Positions 10,113 through 25,100 of a stretch of DNA of 64,000 nucleotides are shown piece after piece (position 1 is the stretch's first letter; every line of letters begins with the position of its first letter). The notes under the pieces were generated by a model. The model was not told the DNA's origin. It ran no database searches and was given only the letters and a program-made list of their open reading frames with translations. The translations under genes were made by a program, and so were the position numbers. The stretch is from Morinoia aosen (Eukaryota; Arthropoda; Malacostraca; Amphipoda; Talitridae), in contig CM059559.1 in NCBI GenBank assembly GCA_030386875.1, forward strand, positions 4,895,177 to 4,959,176, written 5' to 3'.

Positions 10113-13100
10113 GTTAGTGTCTGATCGCATGAACAGATTCTTTTTCTTCCAATTAATTGTTCTTTCACCAAGATTGTGATTAACATATAAGAATAACCAC
10201 GGTTGTTGATGATGTTTTATGGATATTCACATAGAATTTAAATAGAAATCGAATAGAAAATTTGACGAATTTAACAATCAAGTCAAAGAAATTCCTCACT
10301 TTATTCCTCGGAAAACTTGTTTGAGATTGCGACCTGACTCGAGCGAGCGATGGTTGCCAAAAAGCCAGCAAGGAAGCTCTAATGGAGCGGTTCTTAACCT
10401 GTGGCAAATTTCCCACTGGTGGGGAATGACAGAGTTGCCCGGTGGGGAATCTCGTGCATTTTTTTCCACCCACAAAAAATCGATAGCATTTCAAAATCTA
10501 GTTCATTGCATCCAAATATTGACGTACTTTACAAATCAGAATCATTTACAGACTTTTTAAATAAAAAACAATCACAATGAGGAATTGTATATCATGTTTG
10601 GGAAAAAGGACAACACTGCTGGGTTAGGAATGTCACAGATAAGTAAAAGGAAGATACTGAGGTGGGGGAATCCTCCATTCCTCACCGATGCTGTGGTGGG
10701 GAATGGAGAGTTGGCTCACTACAAGGCGGTGAATTGGAGAAAAAAGGTTAAGAACCACTGCGCTAATGAGAGCGGATGGCACGACCACGAGTTTCAGATG
10801 CCCCGCCTGTACGTGGGAAAATCAGTGGAGTTAACTAAAGCGAATTACTATGATCAGTGCAGAAGAAAAGTATTAATTATATCATGTGCAAGCCACAAAA
10901 ACCGAGTTTTAAGCAAACAGAATGTTGAACATTCTGTTCGAATTGAAAAATGGCTGAGAAAAAAGAAAAATTGAAAAAGATGTTTGAAAAAGAACATTCA
11001 GGTTTTTTCAAACAGAGACTTGAACATTCTACACATTCTACCACTGTACAATATTTTTGTGTCGGTAGGTACGAAAGACGTGCGAACTAAATATTGGGTT
11101 GGCCAAAAAGTTCGTTCGCTTTTTTGAATCCCATCTTTCTGACCTTCTAAAGGCCGTTTTCATGTTCTCATTTTGTAAAACCTGTATTCGATACAGCGAG
11201 CATGTATGTATATACATCAGTGTGTAATTAGCCGCCAAGTAGAGAAGTTCTGACACTTTTGCTTGCATTCACGCCCTTAAAATGGTGGACAAAGCAGAGC
11301 ACTACCAACATCTAACGCTTTTTTATTTCTGGAATGGAAAGAATTAGATCATTTGGAAAGCATTTATTTGAAAGCAGAAACGGAAAGTATTAATTTCGGA
11401 AATAGATAGCATTAGTACCTCGATGACCTATTGCTAATTCAAAGCATGTGTATGATGGGGGAATCTGTTTCATTTCAGATAACTTTCACGATTCCATTCT
11501 AAAATTTCTTATCGAAAGTTGAGCTTCCGTAATTTTTTTCGCAGTGTTCATGCAAGTTTATTGATCTACTGAGCAATTTGGTTAACGCAACACTCTGAAG
11601 AGCATATTTATTTGAAAAATAATTTATACGAGACTGCTAAACTTTAATACTCAATCGTGTACTCTTAGAAATTTTGCAGCTGAAAGGAAGATGTTGTGAG
11701 TTGCTTAAAGACTCAGTCTACCTTTTTCGTCGCCTGCATGCATGCATTTTTTTACCACCCAAGTATTTAAATCGCTTAGGCGGCGAAAAACATGCATGAA
11801 TTTTTTTAAAGAATGAGGCTGTGAGATACGGACTCGTAGCTTTTAATTCACGTGTGGTAAATTAAAATAGAAAAATATAACATTTAGACTGAATCTGAAA
11901 AGCCAGAGCCCTACTTAAAGTGTCTCTATCTTTTATTACACCGACGCTACTAAAAAAAAGACGGTACAACATTCCGTCCCTGTTAAGCTAAAACCTTCTT
12001 AAATTTACGCAGGAAACTTTTAGATAATTAATCAATCAACTGAAAGAGAAAGAACTCATCAACGCAAGTACGCCTGCACATGCACTTTCATACTTTTCAA
12101 TGGTTTGCATAAATCGATTCTTCTTCAACAAAAGGGCGTTCACTTTTTTCTTGAACGATGCTGACAATCACAAATAGGCTGCGATACCTAATGTGGAAGG
12201 CAGATCATACTCGTAAAATCAGCCCAGGATGCCTAAGCATGACTAATTGACCCTTAGCTTCATAATTGAAATATTCTCGCGGGTGAGTGTGAATAACTTA
12301 GAGTGAATAACTTAGAGTGAATAACTTAGAGTGAATAACTTAGTGTGAATAACTTAGTGTGAATAACTTAGAGTGAATAACTTATTGTGAATAACTTAGA
12401 GTGAATAACTTAGTTTGAATAACTTAGAGTGAATAACTTAGAGTGAATAACTTAGTGTGAGTAACTTATTGTGAATAACTTAGAGTGAATAACTTAGTGT
12501 GAATAACTTAGAGTGAATAACTTAGTGTGAATAACTTAGTGTGAATAACTTAGAGTGAATGACTTAGAATGAATAACTTAGTGTGAATAACTTAGTGTGA
12601 ATAACTTAGAGTGAATAACTTAGTGTGAATAACTTAGTGTGAATAACTTAGAGTGAATAACTTAGTGTGAATAACTTAGTGTGAATAGCTCAGTGTGAAT
12701 AACTTAGTGTGAATAACTTAGAGTGAATAACTTAGTGTGAATAACTTAGTGTGAATAGCTCAGTGTGAATAACTTAGTGTGGATACCTTCGTGTGAATAA
12801 CTTAGTGTGAATAACTTAATGTGAATAACTTAGAGTGAATAACTTAGAGTGAATAACTTAGTGTGAATAAATTAGTGTGAATAACTTAGTGTGAATAACT
12901 TAGTGTGAATAACTTAGTGTGAATAACTTAGTGTGAATAACTTAGTGTGAATAACTTAGAGTGAATTACTTAGAGTGAATAACTTAGTGTGAATAACTTA
13001 GTGTGAATAACTTAGAGTGAATAACTTAGTGTGAATAACTTAGAGTGAATAACTTAGTGTGAATAACTTAGAGTGAACAACTTAATAGAGCAGCATTGAA

Positions 13101-16100
13101 CACGTAGCCAAAAAATTGTCAACGAAAACCTATAACTGAGAAATTCACCACTTTGTGTACCCATAAAATGACAGAAACAAATATTGTCATACTATTTTCT
13201 TACTTTCAGGTTCATATGGACTTCCGATCATAGGACAGCTTCCAGATATGTCTAAAGGCATAACAGAGTCTTTGGCAAGGCAAAAACGGAAGTACGGTAA
13301 CATATTTACGTAAGTTTCTACTTGATTTAAGGGAATGAAATAATCCGAACGGCTTATTTCCACAAAAGTTGCATCGGTAGAATCCTTACTTTGATATGTT
13401 ACTATAAAATTGTAGTAAATGTAACTAAATGAAGGCCCAAATAAGTTCAATGACGTTTCTATGTTTATTGCTCTTTTCGATGTTTACTGTTATTTAATCT
13501 GCACATATCCTCAACACATACTTTAACTGGTCGAATAGATGCGTGTGTGTTGTGCATGAGAATAGAATGTGATAATTGTTTTTACAGTAGAACTGATAGA
13601 ATGATTTTTTGGAAATCTCAGACGCAGCATGAAATCAGTAGCCGAAGATATAATGAACTAAAAAACATTTCGGAATGTGTTCTCATTTCATCATTACAGC
13701 TGAAGGAAATAATTTTGAAAATCAAAATTAGAACTCGAAGAAGGTAGAAATCACTACAAAACTTTACAAATAAAAATACCTATAGCATCTCGCACGCTGA
13801 AACTCCTCATTCAACGTCCATACACGCAAACTGAATGACCCATGTACGACTGTGGTGTCTGAACAAAGGTGTAAGAGCAATGATTAGTTTCGATGCTCTT
13901 TGAATTAAACTCGACCAGTGAATACAAATTTATCGGAATCTAAAGTGCAAAGGTAAAGTTCATCCTTATTTTTTAGAAAGTATTGAGATATTGGAAAACT
14001 TTACTTGGTAATCTGAACTATTAATTGCAGGGGTTCCTGTAGCCGTCTAGAAAGGGGATGTGAGTTTTCTAAAAAAATTAATGTTGGTCGTATAGGATAA
14101 ATTGCAGAGGAGTTCACGCTCGTTTTAAGTTTTTAAGTGTTTTAAGGTATTTATTTATTTTAAGTCATGTTTTAAGGTATTTGCGGACTGTTGCCAGAAC
14201 TGTCCGAAATTTTATTTAACGATTCAAAGTATTAAGCCAGTATGGTACTCCCGACACACGTCTGCAGGGAGCAATCTCGCTTGCAAAGATACACACCAAC
14301 CAGGCAATCCCCCAGTCGCTCCTACCATAGAAAAAATAAATTATTATTTGAATTATTCCTGTAGGGCACGTGCAGGTCAACAGTAGTTAACTTAGCGGGG
14401 TCCAGAGACAATATCTTTTCCATCGCTATTGCATTCTACCTTTCTGCCTAGCTGCGGTTCTTTTTCGCTCCTACAGTTCCGACAGGAAGTTCTCGAAATA
14501 AGTTCCGTAACTACAAAAACGAAATACCATTCGATATGGATTCATCCAGAATTTCAAAAATATAAATTAACGAGTCAGATGTAAGTGAAAAAAATGCATG
14601 TAGGTCAGAGGTAATCCATGTGTGCAGCCTTTTGAGAATACGATTAGGCTGGATGCTTTTTTCTCGAACGAATATCTCTGGAAATATTTGAGGAAATCGA
14701 TCCAGATTTCAATCATTTGAACAGAACATATCCAAACCTAAACGACTCTCAAGAGTGTAGGTATACTAATATATCAGAATTCAACGAAACTATACGAATA
14801 ACTGACCGAGATTTCTCACTCCTGTGTTGGAACTGTAGGTCACTCTCTCCAAAATTGGAAGAGATACAATGTACTATTACTGAACTTAAATATAACCTAG
14901 ACGTGATTAGCTTCACCGAAAGCTGGCTAGATGACTCGACTAAAGACATGATTCGATTTGAAAATTATCATAGTTACCATTCGCCAAGAAAAAACCAGCG
15001 GGGCGGAGGCATCAGCACATATATATCTAACCACATAGACTCGAGAACCATAGCAAGTGCAACAATGAATCAGGATCATATAGAATCACTCTTCGTAGAA
15101 CTTTTTAGAGATGGTAAACGCATTGTGCTTGGAACGGTGTATAGGCCTCCTACAGCCTGTCCTATATCCTTCCTGAATGAATTGAATCGTATTATTTCTC
15201 AGTTCAACAGGCCCTTATACAATGACATAATGATATGCGGTGACTTCAATTATGATCTACTGAAACATGAAAGCCATGAACCAATCTCTAATTTCCTAAC
15301 TACCTTTCAGTCTCAATCCTTCCTTCCGATCATTACAAAGCCTACACGAATAACCTCAGAGTGTGCTACGCTGCTTGACAATATCTTTATGACAGACCCT
15401 AGTGATTTTCTTGCTGGAATAATTACTTCTGACTTATCAGATCACTTCCCAGTTTTTCTTATTATGAAAAATGTCTATATTGCTTGCACCAAGGCACGGG
15501 CTGAAACTTACTCATATCGTAAAATAAACGAATCAAATCTTGAAGAAATGCGCACCGTTCTAGAAGAATCAATGCCTACATTGCACATCTCTCAACAAAA
15601 CAATAATACTACGAGCATTGATGAAGCAGTAGTAAAGTTGACTGAAACTATAATGACCGCATACAATCAGTGTTGCCCAATTGTAACTCGTACAGTTACC
15701 CCGAAAAATAAACAAAAGCCCTGGATTACTAGAGACATCGTGATAAATATAAAGAAACGTCAAGCGTACCTAGCCCTCCTTTGCGAAGGACGAATATCTA
15801 GAGAAACATATAACCGATTTAGAAACTATGTAACAAACCAGATAAGAACATCAAAAAAGAACTACTTTACGCTCAAGTTTACTCAATTCAAAACTGACGT
15901 TAAAAAGACTTGGCATCTCCTTAACTCCTGCTGTAAACCGAATAATGCCGATAAAAAGAAAATTGAATATGTTGTTCAAGATAATGTAAAATATCATGAG
16001 AAGAAAGAAATTGTTAATCTCTTTAACAACTTCTTCGTAAACGTAGGGAAAACAATAGCTGATGGTATTCCAAGTGAACCTACTGATCACCTGGAATTTA

Positions 16101-19100
16101 TGGATCATATTCGAGAACCCAACTCCTTTTTCTTTACGCCTACAAACTCCTCCGATGTAATTACGTGCAGAAACAACATGAAAAATAAATCGAGTGGGTT
16201 ACAAACGTTTCCGACTAAAGTACTTAAAGTTATTGCTGACATTGTAGCCCCGCTGATATCAAATATTATTAACCAGTCTCTCTTACTAGGCACTTTCCCG
16301 AACTCCCTCAAAGTTGCTAGAGTAACCCCTATCTTTAAAAGTGGTGAAAAAACCTGTGTAAACAATTATCGACCTATCTCCATTCTACCAATTATTAGCA
16401 AAGTATTCGAAAAGATTGTGTATAAAAAAGTGTACTCTTATTTTGAACAAAAATAATTTCTTTACGATAAACAATACGGTTTTCGCTCTAAAAAATCAAC
16501 AACACAGGCTATATTAAATCATTTACAATTCCTCTATTCTAATATAGATGAAGGAAAGCCTGTCTTCTCTGTATTTCTTGACTTCCGAAAAGCATTTGAT
16601 TGTGTGGACCATAAAATACTATTATCGAAACTACACTGTTATGGCATTCGAGGGATTGCCCATGATTGGTTCAGATCATAGTCATCATACCTAACAAATC
16701 GGAAGCAATACGTTGTCATTGACGACGCAAAATCAGACCCACAGACAATTAGCCATGGAGTTCCACAAGGATCTGTTCTCGGGCCTCTCATGTTTCTGAT
16801 TTTTATCAATGATATTGTAAAATCTACATCATTCTTCAAATTCATACTTTTTGCCGGTGACAGTACGCTTTCTGCGGTCCTTCCGAACCAAAATCCTGCT
16901 TTGATTGTGGAGAGTATAAATACTGAACTTCACAAGGTTTCATCGTGGCTCAAAGCTAATAAAATAAGCCTAAATATCGATAAAACAAATTATATTACTT
17001 TCTCATACAAGAAAGATGTATCTCTCCCATGCATTAAAATTGGCGAAGGTGAAATCGAAGAAACCAACTCATGTAAGTTTCTGGGCATCATAATAGATAA
17101 ACATCTGACCTTCAAAGAGCACATCACTCATATTAGTTCTAAATTATCAAAATCCATCGGAATCCTAAATAAAGTTAAAAATTTTCTGCCTGAAACAGCT
17201 TTACAAATGCTCTACCGAACGCTCATTTCTCCATACTTGCAATACGGAATAGAAGCATGGCACGGAACTGATAAAAATAAAACCAACAAAATTTTTACTC
17301 TGCAGAAAAGGGCTGTCAGAGCGGTAAAGAACCTAGAATATAATGCTCACACAAATGATTCTTTCAAAAATTTACAAATACTTAAACTTTCGGATCTCTA
17401 CAAAATCTCCATCAGTAATTTCATTTACAAAACATTAAGAAATGATGGCGACAATAGCCTAAGACAATTATTGACTGCGCAAACTGGTCATCACGACCAT
17501 TTAACCCGAAATAGAAGTAAATTCATGCTTCCTTATTATTCAAAGGCCAGGTCGCAACACAGTATTCTCTTCGTTGGAACTAAAACTTGGAACTCTATAC
17601 CTGCAGAGATCCGTGAATGTAATTCGTACAAAGTATTCAAAAGACATCTTGAGTCTCACTTCCTATCAGAATACTAGTCGTGTAAGATCACCGTGTCGAA
17701 ATCTTGCCTCCTACATGTAACTAATGATAATGTCATAATGTAACTTGCCTTGTGTACCATAACCAATCTTCTCTCTGCTCTTGAATCGTTTTATCGAACA
17801 TACTGTTAAATATAGCCGACTTGACCTATATTGTAAAATACAGCATAAAATATCGAGTTAATTATCTCAATGATCAGTCTAATGCGAAACTAGGTTAAGT
17901 GAACTAGGTTAAACTTTTTTGTACACCCTAGAATAACGTGATGGTAGGATGCCCTAGAAGTCGCTGAACATATTCGGGCCCACAGGTAGCTATACTCAAA
18001 TTTGACCATTGTACTAGACTTAAGTAAAATTCTACCTCTGTATCACCCGTGGTAAATAAATTGTTTAAATTGTTTAAATTGAATCTGGAGCCGTACATAA
18101 AAAAGTCAATCAAATTCACAGGACCTAAAATTTAAAACTATTAATATAATGTAATCAGTCACCTTCGGGAAGGACATGTATGACACCCATCCAGTGATAA
18201 CTTGTGAGGGCAATGTACTGCTTTCTTCCAGCATCAGGTGGGGCTCCAGACCCATCGTGGTCCTGGCCGACTACGACGTCATCAAGAAGGCGTTCAACCA
18301 CCCGGCGTTCCATGGCAGGCCGCGCGTCTTGAGCATCGCCGTGCTGCACGGACGCCGGAATGCCGGTGAGCACGAGAAGCATCAAACAAACATCGGCATC
18401 TAAGGATGCTTTATTTCTAATTCAAGCCTGATACATATCACCTTTTTCGACGGGTTTTCAAATGCCTTATAACTAACACTAGGACTTTGTGACGCTTTCC
18501 CCCGGTCAAGACCGGTACCCATTTCAGACACCTGGGTAGAGTGGGGTATTGTGCTTTGAATTTTTTTCTTATACCCAACGGAGAAAATCACTATTGTCTA
18601 TTCACTATCGGAGAAACCCAGAGCTCACTTTTCTTCATGCTGATTTGCTTCTCACGAATCAAAATCCATTACGGAGAAATCTAGAGTTAATTTTTCACAA
18701 TATGGAACGTGGTTTGACTCTCCCAATCGCTCGAGAATGCTGTCAAATGTTATACACCCAGATATCCCCCACTCTGTCTCAATTACCGTTCGACACACAC
18801 TAAGTGTGTTAAAATTTTGCTGAGTGTATCTTCCCCTTGCCTCGGAAACTGCCTCTGAAAATTTTTACTCATTAATTTTTTTTTCAGTTACATTTGAATT
18901 ACTTTCTTATTCGTTGTATCCACTACCATCGTTCTCGTTTCCCTTTATTCGCATGCTTCCCCTACACATGGAATACATTCATTCTTTTAACCATGTTTGC
19001 AGCACAGCATATTTCTCCTAGAAATATTTCGATTTTTAAGTTACATCAATAAATATCCAAGATTCCATGTTCAAATTCTAGGATAGAACTCAAAATATCT

Positions 19101-22100
19101 GTATCCAAATTCAATATTATTACATGGAGTTCTAGGTTACAACCAGTTTTCATTCAGGTATAGCAGACAGTGAAGGGCTGAAATGGTCGGACAACCGACG
19201 CCTTGTGTTGCGCGTGTTGCGCGACCTGGGCATGGGCAAAACAGCTCTCGAGAGCTCCATCCAGGAGGAAGCGGCCATGTTGGTGGACCACCTGGAGAAG
19301 ACCTGCGTGGACAAGCCCTCTGAGATGGGCCTCAGCATCAACACTGCTGTCCTCAACGTCATCTGGCAAATGTTGGCCAGTGAGTTCATATTCTGTAGGG
19401 CTGAAATAAACATGAGTTCACCGCATGCAGTGACTTTTACGACTTCCAGCTAATATCTTTTAATTCTTACTATCTAAAAATTATAGAATAAGATCGAATA
19501 AAACGACACACCCGCTTTTTCTTAGCTAAAATTGATATCTTGCGTGGAGTGCAAGTTCTGACAGGGTTTAACACTAATTTAGTAATTTAGGACCAGACAA
19601 CCTAGCCGCATTGAGTGAAGAGCATATTTTCTAAAATCACTTGGGTCAGAGCTGAACATCACAACACCAATCGACCTAGATTCATTTCAGCGACGCAAAA
19701 GTTGGTAAGAAACGGTGCAAGTCGGTGTGAATAGACGGCGATCTGGAAGGTAACCTCGTAGTGCATTAGAATAAGTTACTGTTAAAATCTTGGTTATTGC
19801 ACCTTGATTGTGTTCGTCTATAATGCTTTATGGGACTCACGATCGACTTTGGACGAATTTAATCTGGAGTCTGAAGTCTCCGATGTATCATTTTCTTCCC
19901 TTTGACAACGTGGCATCCTCTTTTCCATTTTTCTTTTAAGTGAACCAAAAATTCAGGAGCGAAATACTGTATGCTGAAATTTTAAAGTTGTAGCGCCCTT
20001 TTCTCAAAAAGTGTTTAGAGAGCACTAAGATCCTGAGAACAGAGTTCATGGTTCTCACTTACCTATCGTTCTAATTCTTGTTCCAGTCGTTGCCAAGTGA
20101 ACAGCCCAGGCTGTGCATGTGAGCCTTTATTGTGTCTCACTGTACGTGCACTGAAATATGATGAGTTAGTTTTTCACACGTTCGTGACCTTTATTCTAAC
20201 TGGTCAACAGTTGTTATCGCGTAGGGCTTGCTACAATGTTGTAGATGTCTATTGAGTGTTGTTCAATGGTAATATATAGGTGTCTATTGAATATTATTCA
20301 ATACTAGCCCATCCCCCTTAACCTTAATGCTGTGCCCATAAAAAAGAAGGCGAAATAAAAGAAGGGCCGTAAGAAATAAAAAAAATCAATCTCGCGAGAC
20401 ATGATGAGGCCGAGTGCACACGGCCCGTCAAAAATGCATAATAATATTAGACAAATCTAGTGACACACGTTCCTATTTCCTAAAAATTCATATTCATTCT
20501 TACTCGAATCTGATGGATTAATACACTGGAAATTGTGGAGTTGATGAAGCTTGTGTCACAGATACGCTCATCACACACTGCAGGCTGGCTTCGGACAGAC
20601 AGACAGAGAGACGGACACCTTCTTATTATAGGATAGATTATTTTTATTATTCAGTATTATTGAGTTTATCATTATTATTTTTATTATTGAGTATTATTAT
20701 TATATAGGTGTCTATTGAGTATTAATTATTCGTGAGTGCATAATCCCAATCGGCTAGTGACGTTATAACTAATCAGAGTCAATTTAATAACCGCTCCTCA
20801 ACCCTTAGTTTTTCAGCTCGGCTGCTATTTTCTTTCAGAATGACTTAAGGTATTTCGTCTCGTCAGACTTCAGGGTTCGACTCAGAAATGTCACGAAGTC
20901 GCACAACACAAACCAACTGATCTAAAAGTCAATTTATATTCTTGTTTGGTTCTAGTAGGAACTTTTACAATACTTCATTTAAACATAGAGTGCAGAAATC
21001 ATAATATTCTTGCAGAGGTTTTTATTATGGTTGATAGAGTCTGAGCAGCTTTTAAGCTGTTATTTTGTGGCTTCTTGGGAAGTGGATGGGGTGGCGTTTT
21101 TTTTCGGTTGTAGGAATATGAATGTAACTGATAAGTAATTTTCACGTATCTTAGATACTGGTTGTCTATTCGTACTCATTTTAATTCGCCTTTATTTCAT
21201 TTTAAATTTTGTTCACTTTTCATCAGGTAAGCGCTACGATTGCGATGATGAAGAAGGACGTCGCTACGGCGCCATGGTGAAAGAATTTTTCAAGATCATT
21301 GAAGGTCCTTTCTTCGCCCTGAACGTATTCCCAGGACTAGCTAAATACCTACCAAGGTTCATTTTAGACCACGTCATGAAAGTCAATTCAATCGTACAAA
21401 TCCGGGAAAATCTTTTTGCGATGTTCAAGGTAAGATTCCTCTTTCGGCAAACCAACAGCTCGATGATGTGCAAACTACGGCGTACAGACTTTCTTCCCAT
21501 TAAATGTCTTAAAGCTTAAGTCTTAGCTTTTATCATAAGCCATGCTGTCGGAATGTTATATGATTTTAAAGTGCACTGAACGATTATGAAACGTGCAGCC
21601 CTTTGACTTGTCATGACATATAGATGCGGTCCTCACTCATAAATGTTCGCTCACCTAAAGATGATAGCTTAAATCTATCGGAGTCAAATGCTCGCTGGTG
21701 GTTTAGGGCATTATATTCAGTATGAAAATGTTTTTTACAACTGCAATAAATATGAGAGGGCCTACTTCCGAAAGTTTAAACGCACTGCTACAGAGCGCTT
21801 GAAAAATCCCCACTATGTCACTACCCGAAGCCCTACGAATATCTTCAGCATATTGGTGATCATTTGTGAAAACCAGAGATGTTGTATTTGTTTAATTTCC
21901 CTCGCGTTAATACCTCTTTTACACTGTATTACACTATTTAGTTGCGAGTAAGCATTCCCTTATGCAACTTTTTTACACTGTATTACACTATTTAGTTGCG
22001 AGTAAGCATTCCCTTATGCAACTTTTTTACACTATACTGAAATAAAAATACATACTGAAATAAAAAAGAGGGCGAAATGAGAAAAAGGCCGTAAGAAATT

Positions 22101-25100
22101 AAAAAATACAATCTCTCGAGAGTTGATGAGGCCGCGTGAACACGGCCCGTCAAAATATATAAGGCTGGAGCTTGTATCACAGATACGCTCATCGCACACT
22201 TTCGGCTGGCTTCGGACAGACCGACCGACGGACGGACGGACGGACGGACGCGGCTCTTATTATAGTATAGATTACACTATTTAGTTGCGAGTAAGCATTC
22301 CCTCATGCAACTTTTTTACACTATATTACTCTATTTAGTTGCGAGTAAGCATTCCCTAATGCAACTCTTTTACACTATATTACACTATTTAGTTAAGCAT
22401 TCCCTTATGCAACTTTTTTGCACAGTATGCATTCTAGGTTGTATCATTCCATAACACGTTGTCACACGTTGTTGCACAATACCTACTTCAATGCTATTCA
22501 TTTACCGATGCCGTTCCTGTTTTGTTACAATTTTCGTTTGAAAAAAGTTCACTTCAGAATTATTTCGAGTCCACTGCTCTGAAAGTTCCTTCACGCATTG
22601 GTGTTTCTAAGTGAATCGGAAGTGAGGGTTGGAACTATTGTGAATACGAAGGTAATTAGAGATGGAACCTTGATACTTTAACAATGTTCAAGAGTGATCA
22701 TGCATAGACCAAACAATGGAACAGATATGGAGAGAATTTCATCCTCGTTTGCTGCATTTGTAGTGATGAATCACATCGACTCCTTCTAACGACGGACTCA
22801 AAAACATTGTTTTTTTTAGATCACTGTTTTCCTGCTTCCTAAAGTAGATACAAATGTTAATACATGCCAATTGCATTAACAAAAATTCCTGAATAGTTTT
22901 CTGTTTCACTTTTTTCTATTTCATCACAAGGATGCATTTGGTTTTAAAACATTCCACTGATTTTCAGACCGTAATAGAGGAGCACCAGGAAACTGTGGAT
23001 CCTGCACACCCTCGTGATGTTGTCGACCATTTCTTGTTGCAAAAGAACTGCACCAGCCCTGCTCAGCCTCTACAGCCTGACGATCGTCAGTACCAAATAT
23101 TTTCGTCAACGGATCCCAATTACATAGTATTTTAATCCTTGGCAAACACTTCAGAACTTTACAGCGACTTACGCTGGACGCTACTAGGCGAGAATTTTTT
23201 TCTGCACTAGTAGAATCCTGCTGTGTCTAATTGGTTCATGCCTGAAAGACTTTGTTGATATAATTAAATAAAAAGTAGCATAGCGCAGTAGAATAAATTA
23301 AATAGTAGCACTATGCGCGCAGTTAGAGCAATCGAAGTGTAAAGAGTTGCATAGCACAGTGAGTAAATTAAATCGTCGCACTTAGTGCGCAATCAAAACA
23401 ATCGAAATGTGCAGTAAAATAAATTAAATAGAAGCGCTTAATGCACAATTAAAATAACCAAAATGAGCTGTAAAGTAAGTTAAATAGTAGCACTTAACGC
23501 GCAATTAAAACAATCGAAATGTGCAGTAAAATAAATTAAATCGTAGCACTTAATGCGCAATTAAAACAATCGAAATGTGTTGTAAAATAAGTTAAAAAGT
23601 AGCACTTAATGCGAAATTAAAACAATCGAAATGTCCCTACCGAGTTGAGTGATGCTGCCTAATGTGTCTCCTGCAGTGGTGGAGGTGATGTGCGTCATGA
23701 TCGACATGTTTGCCGCCGGTACGGACACCACATCTTCCACAATTCGCTTCTTCATCCTCTACATGGCCATCTACCAGGACGTGGGTGTTAATGGAGCCTA
23801 AAATTTTACTTTTCTTCATGCTAGCGAAAAGAATTTGATTACGTGAAATAAATTAGGGTAGCAATTCCATGGAGTTCATAATGTGCATTTTCCGTTTAAG
23901 GATCATTCTCTTCATTAGTGAGATCAACAAGTTTTTGCTCGATTGAAGAGAAGTAAAAGCTGGTTATTCTTTCGGCGAGAATTTTATTTTCGAATGCTAT
24001 TTGCATCCATCGATCCAGTGCTGTATATGTGTGTACTGGTTAAAATTTAAACACTAGATATGGAGCAGTTGTGTAAAGAAATAGTTCGTGAGCGTATAAT
24101 CCGAATTTCATCAGGCCTTGCGCTAAGGACTTTCCTATATCTTCTTGACATCTTGACACTCAAGATGGGAGAGAATAAATTTGTAGTTCTCCAAGTGCTT
24201 CATATATACAGCATGAGTTGCCTAAAGTACATCAGCTTTGCTCCCAAGCCTTCGAGTAAATTTTCAGTTCGAAGCAAGACAGAGCAAGTGACTCACTATT
24301 TGCTGACAACAAGAATAACATAATATTCTCATTCAGAGACAAACGACGAAATGAAGGCACATGATCAAACTCAACGAAAGCTAAATGTTAGCTTGTTGAC
24401 CTTTCCCCTTGAAGAGGAAATTCTTTTGATCCCGCATAAGTTTTACGCAAAAGGACACGAGTTTCACGTTCATTACCGTAATGCTAAGTGGATGCACGGA
24501 GAAAAACGATGTTTATAACACAAAATTCATTCACATTTCATATAACGCTATAGTGGACGTATGAAGAAAAACGATGTATAGGTCACAGAAATTGCCCACA
24601 GTTTATTAAAATGTTATAATCAGCCAAGAAAAACGACGCATAGATTACAAAAATTGTCCACAGTTTACTAAAATGCTATAATCAGCCAAGAAAAACGACG
24701 CATAGATTACAAAATTTTTCACAATTTATTAAAATGTTATAATTAGCCAAAAAAAACGATGCATAGATCACAAAAATTGTCCACAGTTTATTCAAGTCTT
24801 ATAATAAGCCTCTGCTTGAATTCTAGCATGTGCATCGTGACGATCCTAGACCATGACCTAATATTGAAATTGTAAGGCCATGTTGATGTTGCTGCTGCTG
24901 CTTCGGCCATAGAGTTCCGTTTGAGGCAAGTGAAGCAGCGGCCTTACTTTGTATACTCCTCCTGTGGTAGGTATCGGTGATACGCGACGGAGAAATTGGA
25001 ACTTTTCGTTGAATAAATTTACATTGACACATATTTGGTTTACTGAACAGTTGCATGACTAGAAATGAGATTTTAAGGGTAACTAAGGTAGGGCACTACA

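Noticed and set aside
12289..13084. Regularly spaced short repeats that might suggest a CRISPR array
   Set aside because: Units are directly contiguous with no unique spacers, and the DNA is eukaryotic; a plain minisatellite.
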